Shown: positions 31,899-38,659 of the stretch, in pieces
Numbering within the stretch: position 1 is the first letter of the stretch
How the letters are laid out: each line of letters opens with the position of its first letter
Source of the DNA: Mycobacterium sp. D16R12
Lineage (GTDB): Bacteria; Actinomycetota; Actinomycetes; Mycobacteriales; Mycobacteriaceae
DNA length: 64,000 nucleotides
Assembly (NCBI RefSeq): GCF_002013465.1
Contig: NZ_MAFC01000005.1
Span: forward strand, 124,001 to 188,000
Direction of reading: 5' to 3'
Made by a program: the position numbers and the translations under genes
Notes under the pieces: model-generated
The model's database searches: none
Seen by the model: the letters and a program-made list of their open reading frames with translations, nothing else
Told to the model about the DNA's origin: nothing

Positions 31899-32877
31899 TC
31901 CCGTCGAAAAGTCCTGTTACCGAACCATTTTCAAAAACTTCGCGGATGGTGCTGGCCAGCAGCGGTGCGATCGACAGGACCGTCAGCTGCGGGAACCGCT
32001 TCTCGTCGCCGATGGGCAGCGTGTTGGTGACAAGTACCTCGCGGGCACCGCAGTTGGCCAGACGTTCGGCGGCAGGGTCGGACAGCACGCCGTGGGTCGC
32101 GGCGATCACGACGTCTTTGGCGCCGGCCTCGTGGAGCAGCCCGACGGCCCCGGCGATGGTGCCGCCGGTGTCGATCATGTCGTCGGTGATCACGCAGGTC
32201 TTGCCGGTGACGTCACCGACGACGCGGTTGGCCTTGACCTGGTTGGGCACTCGCGGGTCACGGGTCTTGTGGATGAAGGCAAGCGGCACACCACCGAGCG
32301 AGTCGGCCCACTTCTCGGCGACGCGCACGCGACCGGAGTCTGGCGACACGACGACTACATCTTCGCCATTGCTCACGTAGTGCTCGGCGATGTATCCGCA
32401 CAGCAGCGACTGGGCGCGCATGTGGTCCACCGGTCCGTCGAAGAAGCCCTGGATCTGGTCGGTGTGCAGGTCCACCGTGACGATGCGATCGGCGCCGGCG
32501 GTCTTGTACAGGTCGGCCACCAGACGGGCCGAGATCGGCTCGCGGCCGCGGTGCTTCTTGTCTTGGCGCGCATACGGGTAGAACGGCAGGATCGCGGTGA
32601 TCCGCTTCGCGCTGCCGCGCTTGAGCGCATCGATCATGATCAGCTGTTCCATCAGCCAGGTGTTCAGCGGTGCCGGATGCGATTGCAGGACGAACGCATC
32701 GCAGCCGCGCACTGACTCCTCGAACCGCACGAAGATCTCGCCGTTGGCGAAATCGCGGGCGGTCTGAGCGGTCACCTCGACATCGAGTTCCTTGGCCACC
32801 TGTTCGGCCAGTTCAGGGTGCGCGCGACCCGCGAACAGCATCAGGTTCTTGCGGTTGTCCGTCCAGTCGGTGCTCAC
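31891..32877 (-). CDS. prsA: ribose-phosphate pyrophosphokinase
   Basis: Makes PRPP from ribose 5-phosphate and ATP for nucleotide, His/Trp and arabinogalactan precursor synthesis. 328 aa with an intact N-terminal LMLFAGRAHPELAEQVA and the PRPP-binding loop DDMIDTGGT (about residues 228-236). Operon glmU-prsA-lpqT on the minus strand as in M. tuberculosis (Rv1018c-Rv1016c). Confidence 0.97.
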   Translation of the reverse strand: MSTDWTDNRKNLMLFAGRAHPELAEQVAKELDVEVTAQTARDFANGEIFVRFEESVRGCDAFVLQSHPAPLNTWLMEQLIMIDALKRGSAKRITAILPFYPYARQDKKHRGREPISARLVADLYKTAGADRIVTVDLHTDQIQGFFDGPVDHMRAQSLLCGYIAEHYVSNGEDVVVVSPDSGRVRVAEKWADSLGGVPLAFIHKTRDPRVPNQVKANRVVGDVTGKTCVITDDMIDTGGTIAGAVGLLHEAGAKDVVIAATHGVLSDPAAERLANCGAREVLVTNTLPIGDEKRFPQLTVLSIAPLLASTIREVFENGSVTGLFDGNA

Positions 32878-33062
32878 GGCGCAGCTAGTCCTCTTGGGTT
32901 GGTGATTTTGGGCTTTTGCAAACGACGGGGCCGGGTACCGGCCCGTCGGGGTAATCGTACGGACCTTTCCCCGATGACTGGGAGCGGGTTGCCGGAATTT
33001 GAACGCGAGATGGCCAAACCCGGTATTCGCCGAGCGTGAGCAGCGGTGTTCAGCCCCGGCGG

Positions 33063-34511
33063 TCAGGAGTTCTTGGACGCTTCCTCGGCGGCCTTGGCCG
33101 CATCGCTTCCTGGGCGCTTCTGCGCCACCCAGCCTTCGATATTGCGCTGCGGACCGGCCGACACGGCCAGCGCGCCCGGCGGCACGTCCTCGCGGATGAC
33201 CGTCCCAGCGCCGGTGTACGCCCCATCGCCCACGTTCACGGGGGCCACGAACATGGTGTCCGAACCGGTCTTCACATGCGAGCCAATCACGGTGCGCCGC
33301 TTGGTTTCTCCGTCATAGTTGACGAACACGCTGGAGGCTCCGATGTTGCTGTGTTCGCCTATGTCGGCGTCGCCCACATAGGTCAGATGCGGCACCTTGG
33401 TGCCGCGGCCCACGGTGGAATTCTTGACCTCCACAAACGCGCCCAGCTTGGCGCTTTCGCCGGTCACCGTGCCCGGCCGCAGGTAGGTGAACGGCCCGAT
33501 GACCGATCGCGCACCGATGGTGGAGCCCTGGCCGTGGGTGCGGATGACGGTGGCCGAGTCGCCGACCGTGACGTCGATGAGGGTGGTGTCGGGGCCGATG
33601 TGGCAGTGGCTGCCGATGACAGTCTGCGAGTGCAGCTGGGTGCCGGGCGCGATGGTCGCGTCCTGACCGATCCGGACGTCGACATCGATCCAGGTGCTCG
33701 ACGGGTCGACGATGGTGACCCCTGCGCGCTGGTGGAAGCGAATGATTCGCCGATTCAGCTCGGCGCCCAGCTCGGACAGCTGCACGCGATCGTTGACGCC
33801 GGCCACCAGTGCGCTGTCGTCAACGTGGTTGGCGTGCACCACCTTTCCGCCCTGGCGGATAATCGACACGGCATCGGTGAGATACAGCTCGTGCTGCGCG
33901 TTGTTCGAGCGCAGCTGAGACAGCGCGGCGTGCAGCGGCCCGATGTCGAAGGCGTATATGCCGGCATTGACCTCACCGATGGCGCGCTGGCTGTCGGTGG
34001 CGTCGGTCTGTTCGACGATCGCGATGACCTCGCGATCCTGTGTGCGCAGGATGCGTCCGTAGCCGGTGGGATCGACCAGGGTAGTGGTCAGCAGGGTGGC
34101 TGCAGCGGGTTCGGACTTGTGCCGGCTGATCAGCCCCGCAAGGGTGTCCCCGTCGAGCAGCGGGATATCGCCGGAGGTGACGACGACGGTGCCGGCGAAG
34201 TCCGGGGGCAGCGCCTGCAGACCGCACGCCACGGCGTGTCCGGTGCCGAGTTGTTGTTCCTGCACGGCGATGCCGATCTCACGGTGCAGCGATTCGGCGA
34301 GGATGTCGACTGCGGTGGCAATGCGTTCGCGGTCGTGTCCCAGCACGATCACCAAATGGTCGGGATTGACGCTGGCCGCGGCATGCACCGAGTGCGCCAG
34401 CATCGAGCGGCCGCCGAGGGTATGCAGCACCTTGGGGATGTCCGAACACATACGAGTACCGGCACCCGCGGCCAGCACGATTACTGCAGTCCCAGCGGAA
34501 TTGCCTGGCAT
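33063..34511 (-). CDS. glmU: bifunctional UDP-GlcNAc pyrophosphorylase/GlcN-1-P acetyltransferase
   Basis: Makes UDP-N-acetylglucosamine for peptidoglycan. 482 aa. The N-terminal uridyltransferase domain has [18 protein letters not shown] (about residues 13-30). The C-terminal half is a left-handed beta-helix of hexapeptide repeats (residues about 265-450), where the acetyltransferase active site lies, followed by the lysine-containing tail. Upstream of prsA, with a 185-bp gap. Confidence 0.97.
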   Translation of the reverse strand: MPGNSAGTAVIVLAAGAGTRMCSDIPKVLHTLGGRSMLAHSVHAAASVNPDHLVIVLGHDRERIATAVDILAESLHREIGIAVQEQQLGTGHAVACGLQALPPDFAGTVVVTSGDIPLLDGDTLAGLISRHKSEPAAATLLTTTLVDPTGYGRILRTQDREVIAIVEQTDATDSQRAIGEVNAGIYAFDIGPLHAALSQLRSNNAQHELYLTDAVSIIRQGGKVVHANHVDDSALVAGVNDRVQLSELGAELNRRIIRFHQRAGVTIVDPSSTWIDVDVRIGQDATIAPGTQLHSQTVIGSHCHIGPDTTLIDVTVGDSATVIRTHGQGSTIGARSVIGPFTYLRPGTVTGESAKLGAFVEVKNSTVGRGTKVPHLTYVGDADIGEHSNIGASSVFVNYDGETKRRTVIGSHVKTGSDTMFVAPVNVGDGAYTGAGTVIREDVPPGALAVSAGPQRNIEGWVAQKRPGSDAAKAAEEASKNS

Positions 34512-34527
34512 TTCCTACTCCCTACTG

Positions 34528-34599
34528 CTCCGTCGCCAGGACTCGAACCTGAACTATCTGAACCAAAATCAGAGGTGCTGCCGATTACACCACGACGGA
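34528..34599 (-). tRNA. tRNA-Gln (anticodon TTG)
   Basis: A complete cloverleaf on the minus strand: acceptor TCCGTCG pairs with CGACGGA, the anticodon stem TCTGA/TCAGA closes a TTTTGGT loop with anticodon TTG, and the T-arm CAGG-TTCGAGT-CCTG is intact. Discriminator base G; CCA is not encoded. It lies 16 bp upstream of glmU, the same neighbour as in M. tuberculosis. Confidence 0.95.
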
Positions 34600-34667
34600 C
34601 TGTTACAGAATGAAGACTGTAGTCGACCATGTAGCGAGGCTTGCCCGAGCGACAGTAGGTCCACAAG

Positions 34668-34685
34668 CTCGGTTATGTGACCGAG
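34668..34685. promoter_or_regulatory. candidate autoregulatory operator of the Rv1019-like TetR
   Basis: CTCGGT and ACCGAG form a perfect 6-bp inverted repeat around TATGTG, ending 14 bp before the TetR start codon. As I recall, the M. tuberculosis homologue Rv1019 is an autorepressor, which this position would fit. Confidence 0.45.
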
Positions 34686-34699
34686 GAAAGTGATGGCAC

Positions 34700-35344
34700 A
34701 TGGCGGTACCTAGTAGGCCGGATGGCCCCGGGCGGACTCCTCGCGTCCGGATGGCCGGCACTGAGCGCCGCCGCCAGCTGATCGATGTCGCGCGGTCGTT
34801 GTTCGCCGAACGTGGATATGAGGCCACGTCTATCGAAGAGATCGCCCAACGTGCCGGGGTGTCCAAACCGGTCGTCTACGAGCATTTCGGCGGCAAGGAG
34901 GGGCTTTACGCCGTCGTGGTGGACCGCGAGATGTCGGTGCTGCTCGACGGCATCACCTCGTCGTTGACGAGTTATCGCTCCCGGGTGCGGCTCGAACAGG
35001 TGGCGTTGGCCCTGTTGAGCTACATCGAGGACCGCACCGACGGGTTCCGGATCTTGATCAGGGACTCACCGCCCGGGGTCAGCTCGGGAACGTATTCGAG
35101 TCTGCTCAACGACGCGGTCAGTCAGGTGTCGAGCATCCTGGCGGGCGATTTCCAGCGCCGCGGCCTGGACGCCGAGATGGCACCGCTCTACGCCCAGGCA
35201 CTGGTGGGCCAGGTGTCGATGACGGCCCAGTGGTGGCTCGATGCCCGGGAGCCCAAGAAGGAAGTGGTGGCGGCGCACATCGTCAACCTGTGCTGGCATG
35301 GCTTGAAGCACCTGGAAGCAGATCCGCAGCTACATGAGGAATGA
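34700..35344 (+). CDS. TetR family regulator (Rv1019-like)
   Basis: 214-aa regulator. The helix-turn-helix region (TSIEEIAQRAGVSKPVVYEHF, near residues 42-62, described in two parts: EEIAQRAGVS and KPVVYEHFG) is canonical, with a C-terminal ligand domain. By position between glmU and mfd it corresponds to Rv1019, which I recall being reported to repress itself and the downstream mfd and mazG. In this genome five small exported-protein genes and a lysA-type gene separate it from mfd, so any control of mfd-mazG cannot be by simple read-through. The first small protein gene starts 74 bp downstream. Confidence 0.88.
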   Translation: MAVPSRPDGPGRTPRVRMAGTERRRQLIDVARSLFAERGYEATSIEEIAQRAGVSKPVVYEHFGGKEGLYAVVVDREMSVLLDGITSSLTSYRSRVRLEQVALALLSYIEDRTDGFRILIRDSPPGVSSGTYSSLLNDAVSQVSSILAGDFQRRGLDAEMAPLYAQALVGQVSMTAQWWLDAREPKKEVVAAHIVNLCWHGLKHLEADPQLHEE

Positions 35345-35418
35345 CTCGCCGGGCAGGAACATCTGCGCGCTGCGCACCGTTTGACATAACGAGTGGTTCG
35401 CCAGGGAGGTGGTCGGTC

Positions 35419-35652
35419 GTGACAGGGATTCGTCTCGTTGTCGGCCTGGGCGCTGCCTTCGCCGTCGCTGTGCTGGGTGCTCCCACTGCGGGCGCAGACA
35501 ACTGCAGCGGCCCGCTGACCGCGCAGGTGTGTGTGAAGCCGGGCAACGCCGAGTTGCATTCCACGCCGAACCGGGAGTTCATCCCGGATGTTCCGCAGGC
35601 ATCGCCATGGCTCGTCGTCGGCGGTACCGGCTCGGGTATCTGGATCCCATAA
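35419..35652 (+). CDS. small exported protein, AELHS family, copy 1
   Basis: 77 aa, unknown function. A signal peptide (about residues 1-28, cleavage after AGA) leaves a mature peptide of about 49 residues. The family signature is complete: Cys-x8-Val-Cys-x2-Pro-Gly-Asn-Ala-Glu-Leu-His-Ser-x-Pro, then NREFIPDVPQ. GTG at 35419 is chosen because GGGAGGTGG lies 7 bases before it and the signal peptide starts there; the open frame from 35341 is longer but not signal-like. Two Cys in the mature part could form a disulfide. Confidence 0.75.
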   Translation: MTGIRLVVGLGAAFAVAVLGAPTAGADNCSGPLTAQVCVKPGNAELHSTPNREFIPDVPQASPWLVVGGTGSGIWIP

Positions 35653-35745
35653 CGGAACCCGCGGGCGGGCCGAACCGGTGCGTGACATGCCTCGATCACC
35701 TAGAATTTAACTTGTTGGGGTTGACCACAGGATGAGGTGTTAGTC

Positions 35746-36045
35746 ATGACGTCAGTAGTTGTGCGATGGGCAGTGATCGGCGCTGCCGCGGCCGCGTTGG
35801 GCGCCTTGCCTGTGTCGCTGGCCTCGGTTGCCGCGGCCGATCCGCAGTGTGCGGACCCGGCCATGTGTCAATCCGAGCCGCCCAACCCCGAGAACTGCAA
35901 CGGCGGACCCGACGACATGGTGTGCACCCGTGCGGGGGATGCGGAACTGCACTCGTCGCCGAATCCGGCAGACATTCCACCGGTGCCGCAGGCCGAGACT
36001 CCGCCCTGGATGGTTTTCGGTAACCCCGGTATGGGCGGCCACTGA
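35746..36045 (+). CDS. small exported protein, AELHS family, copy 2
   Basis: 99 aa with an Ala-rich signal peptide. The mature part has four Cys: a CADPAMCQ pair near the cleavage site and the family pair NC-x7-VC before AGDAELHSSPNPADIPPVPQ. ATG at 35746 follows GAGGTG at good spacing; an upstream TTG at 35737 is weaker. Its leader and N-terminus (MTSVVVRW) closely match copy 4, pointing to recent duplication. Unknown function. Confidence 0.75.
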   Translation: MTSVVVRWAVIGAAAAALGALPVSLASVAAADPQCADPAMCQSEPPNPENCNGGPDDMVCTRAGDAELHSSPNPADIPPVPQAETPPWMVFGNPGMGGH

Positions 36046-36089
36046 CCGGTAGGAACTCGGACAACACCCCTTGGTAGTTGCTTTCGGAT

Positions 36090-36118
36090 CCTAACGAGTC
36101 TAATTTTGACTTGTTAGG
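36090..36118 (+). promoter_or_regulatory. hairpin upstream of small exported protein copy 3
   Basis: CCTAACGAGTC (36090-36100) and GACTTGTTAGG (36108-36118) pair over 11 positions with one G-U pair, around a 7-base AT loop TAATTTT. It ends 29 bp before the next gene's start. It could be an operator, an attenuator or a terminator for the preceding gene; it has no U tract. Confidence 0.5.
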
Positions 36119-36147
36119 AAACCTAAGCATTAAAGGGGTGTTGTTCT

Positions 36148-36387
36148 ATGCCTGGCCTTCGATATGCCGTGGCGGTGATGGCGGCGGGTCTACTTGCTGC
36201 GGTTCCTGCTGGTGGCGAGGTGGCGAGTCCGACGAGCGTCGCCCGCGGCGGGCACGGGCACTGCGAGCAGGCCCGGACGGGTTCCGAGGTGTGCATAACG
36301 CCAGGTGACGCCGAGCTGCGGTCGTGGCCGGATCCGGCCGATCTGCCGACGCCGCCTGACGTCCCGTTGCGTCCCGACAATCTCTGA
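36148..36387 (+). CDS. small exported protein, AELHS family, copy 3
   Basis: 79 aa. A signal peptide with hydrophobic core (about residues 6-21) precedes a mature part with Cys-x9-Val-Cys-x2-Pro-Gly-Asp-Ala-Glu-Leu-Arg-Ser-x-Pro and then DPADLPTPPDVP. This is the copy with Arg in place of His in the core motif. ATG at 36148 follows AAAGGGGTG. Unknown function. Confidence 0.75.
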   Translation: MPGLRYAVAVMAAGLLAAVPAGGEVASPTSVARGGHGHCEQARTGSEVCITPGDAELRSWPDPADLPTPPDVPLRPDNL

Positions 36388-36517
36388 GATGGCTGTCAGG
36401 GGAGGCGCGCGCGGAACTCTGGCCAACAGGTTCGAAAAAGCTGTGAACTAGCTGTATGACGTGCGAAAAGCGCCTAAAGTCAAACCCTGGGGTTGATCGA
36501 TAGGCGAGGTGTTTGTC

Positions 36518-36787
36518 ATGACGTCAATAGTGATGCGATGGGTGGTGGCAGCCGCGGCCGCGGCCGCGCTGGTCGTCACGCCCGCGGTACTGGCCCCGGT
36601 GGCGGGGGCAGAGCAGCCGTGCGCGGATCCGGCCATGTGCCAGGCGCCGACCCCTGCGGCTCCGGTGCACGAGGACGCCGAATTGCACTCGAAGCCCAAT
36701 CCGGCGGATATCCCGCAAGCTCCCCAGAGCGGCATGCCGCCCTGGCAGATGATCAATGCCCCCGGAGAGGCGCGCAATCACCCCTGA
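36518..36787 (+). CDS. small exported protein, AELHS family, copy 4
   Basis: 89 aa with an Ala/Val-rich signal peptide. It shares MTSIVMRW and CADPAMCQ with copy 2 and has HEDAELHSKPNPADIPQAP, but the second Cys pair before the core motif is missing. ATG at 36518 follows GAGGTG. The leader upstream (about 36484-36517) is nearly the same as that of copy 2. Unknown function. Confidence 0.75.
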   Translation: MTSIVMRWVVAAAAAAALVVTPAVLAPVAGAEQPCADPAMCQAPTPAAPVHEDAELHSKPNPADIPQAPQSGMPPWQMINAPGEARNHP

Positions 36788-36876
36788 CTCATGGCGTGGT
36801 TGGCAGTTGGCTGTGAACTGGCTGGGAAAATGCCGGTCTGATGGCAACTTGAGGCGGGCGGATCTATCGTCTTCTC

Positions 36877-37176
36877 ATGATGTTTGTGCTGGTACGGCGT
36901 GCGGCGCTGCTGGTGGCGGCCGGTGTCACCATCGGTGTGCCGCTGGCTTTGGGTGTATCTCACGCCGACCCCCCGTGTGCGCCGGGCGCGGCCGCCTGCG
37001 CGCTGCCCACCGCGGTCGTCCCACCGGCGGGGGCGCACGAAAAGTGCAGTGCGCCAAAACCGGGTGAGCAGGTCTGCGCCGAGCCCGGTGACGCCGAGCT
37101 CCACTCAACACCTACGGCCCACATCCCGGCACCGCCGTTGACGGTTGCCCCGACAAAGAGCGGCGCCGCGCTCTAG
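36877..37176 (+). CDS. small exported protein, AELHS family, copy 5
   Basis: 99 aa. A signal peptide ends near SHA at about residue 30. The mature part has CAPGAAAC, then Cys-x9-Val-Cys-x2-Pro-Gly-Asp-Ala-Glu-Leu-His-Ser-x-Pro and a Pro/Thr-rich tail. ATG at 36877 (a second ATG follows directly). It ends 30 bp before the convergent lysA-type gene, with a hairpin between. Unknown function. Confidence 0.75.
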   Translation: MMFVLVRRAALLVAAGVTIGVPLALGVSHADPPCAPGAAACALPTAVVPPAGAHEKCSAPKPGEQVCAEPGDAELHSTPTAHIPAPPLTVAPTKSGAAL

Positions 37177-37190
37177 ACGGATGAGCGCCG

Positions 37191-37206
37191 GGGCCGGTGC
37201 CGGCCC
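37191..37206. terminator. hairpin between small exported protein copy 5 and lysA-type gene
   Basis: GGGCCG and CGGCCC pair around GTGC, extended by further G+C pairing on the flanks. It sits between two convergent genes and could end both transcripts. Confidence 0.45.
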
Positions 37207-38552
37207 TAGTGCGCGCCGCAGTCTCGCGACAGCAGGTCGGCGATCGTCTCGCGGCGTACCAGCTCGCGCACCCGTCCATCGCGCACCGCGATGACCGGGG
37301 GACGTCCGACCAGGTTGTAGGACGAGGCCATGCTGTGGTTGTAGGCACCGGTGCAGGCCACGGCCAGCACGTCGCCGGGTCGCACGTCCGAGGGCAGGCT
37401 GACATCGCGGGCGATCTCGTCGCCGGATTCGCAGTGCCGTCCGGCCACGGTCACCAGCTGCGGCGGGGCAGATGGGTGCCGATTAGCCAGTGCCACACTA
37501 TATTTAGCGTCGTATAGCGACACCCGGGGGTTGTCGCTCATGCCGCCGTCGACGGCCACGAAGGTGCGTCCGCCGGGCTGGGTCTTGACCGACACCACGC
37601 GGTACAGCGTGACGCCCGCGCGCGCGGAGATGGCGCGACCGGGCTCCACCACGATGCGCGGGCGCGGGAAACGCTCAGCAGCGCAGGCGGCGTCGAGGGC
37701 GTCGTCGATGAAATCGGCCAGTTCGGCGAGGTCCAGTTCGGGGTCACCCGAGCGGTAGGGCACACCGTGGCCGCCACCGATGTTGAGTTCACTCAGGATC
37801 ACGCCGTGCTTGGCGCGGATATCGGCCATCGCGGCGATCATGCGGCGGATGGTCTCGCCGTAGAGCGCGCAGTCGGTGACCTGTGAGCCGATATGGCAGT
37901 GCAGGCCCACCAGGTTCAGCAGGGGTTGGTCAAGAACACGGCGTGCCGCCTCGACGGCATGCCCACCGTGCAGCGGGAATCCGAACTTCTGGTCGGTGAC
38001 ACCCGTCGTCACCGCGGCATGCCCGTGGATGTCGATATCGGGGGTCACGCGCACCAGCACTCGCTGGCGTTTGGACAGCCGAGTCGCCAGGAACATGATC
38101 TCGGTGTAGGAGTCCACCACGATCCGGCCCACACCCACCGCAGCGGCGTCGCTCAGCTCGTCAGGGGTCTTGGCGTTGCCGTGCATGATGATTCGTTCCG
38201 GATCGAAACCGCCCGCGAGCGCGGTCGCCAACTCGCCGGAGGAGCAGACGTCCAGCGACAGGCCCTCTTGCGCCACCCAACGCGCGACGTCGGTCGTCAG
38301 CAGTGCCTTACTGGCATATGCGACCTCGACCTCGCGCAAGGTGCTGCGATAGCGACGGGCGCGGTAGCGGAAGTCCTCCTCGTCCAGCACGTACGCGGGG
38401 GTGCGGAATTGGTCGGCGATTTCCGAGAGCGCCGTCTCTCCGACGCACATCCGGCCCTGCTCGTCCAGGTGTGTGGTGACCGGCCATACGGCCGGGTCGA
38501 CGCGGGGGCGCGCCACGTTATGTAAGGACGGCAGGAGGTCCAAAAGTGTCAT
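37206..38552 (-). CDS. diaminopimelate decarboxylase family PLP enzyme (lysA-type)
   Basis: 448-aa fold-III PLP enzyme that would convert meso-diaminopimelate to L-lysine. The PLP lysine is K82 in VAYASKALL; GGGHGVPY, VEPGRAISA and CESGDEIARDV, with the substrate-site Cys-Glu, fit DapDC rather than ornithine decarboxylase. ATG at 38552 is used; the open frame runs to 39032 but would extend into mfd. In M. tuberculosis the housekeeping lysA (Rv1293) is elsewhere beside argS and thrA, so this may be a second copy or a specialised relative. Divergent from mfd. Confidence 0.85.
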   Translation of the reverse strand: MTLLDLLPSLHNVARPRVDPAVWPVTTHLDEQGRMCVGETALSEIADQFRTPAYVLDEEDFRYRARRYRSTLREVEVAYASKALLTTDVARWVAQEGLSLDVCSSGELATALAGGFDPERIIMHGNAKTPDELSDAAAVGVGRIVVDSYTEIMFLATRLSKRQRVLVRVTPDIDIHGHAAVTTGVTDQKFGFPLHGGHAVEAARRVLDQPLLNLVGLHCHIGSQVTDCALYGETIRRMIAAMADIRAKHGVILSELNIGGGHGVPYRSGDPELDLAELADFIDDALDAACAAERFPRPRIVVEPGRAISARAGVTLYRVVSVKTQPGGRTFVAVDGGMSDNPRVSLYDAKYSVALANRHPSAPPQLVTVAGRHCESGDEIARDVSLPSDVRPGDVLAVACTGAYNHSMASSYNLVGRPPVIAVRDGRVRELVRRETIADLLSRDCGAH

Positions 38553-38644
38553 GCATCCACCGTGCGCCTGTGGCGATCGCATGCGGAGTTTCTTGACGTG
38601 GCCTTGACGGTGATGGGCCCGATATTGGCGAGATCTGGGCGCCG

Positions 38645-38650
38645 TAGAAT
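38645..38650 (+). promoter_or_regulatory. -10 box for mfd
   Basis: TAGAAT closely matches the sigma-A -10 consensus and lies 9 bases before the mfd ATG at 38660, implying a leader of only about 3 bases. No good -35 at 16-18 bp spacing was seen. Confidence 0.45.
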
Positions 38651-38659
38651 GGCGGGACC

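Noticed and set aside
33036..34613. 525-aa plus-strand frame antisense to glmU
   Set aside because: Shadow of the beta-helix repeats of GlmU; also crosses the tRNA-Gln gene.
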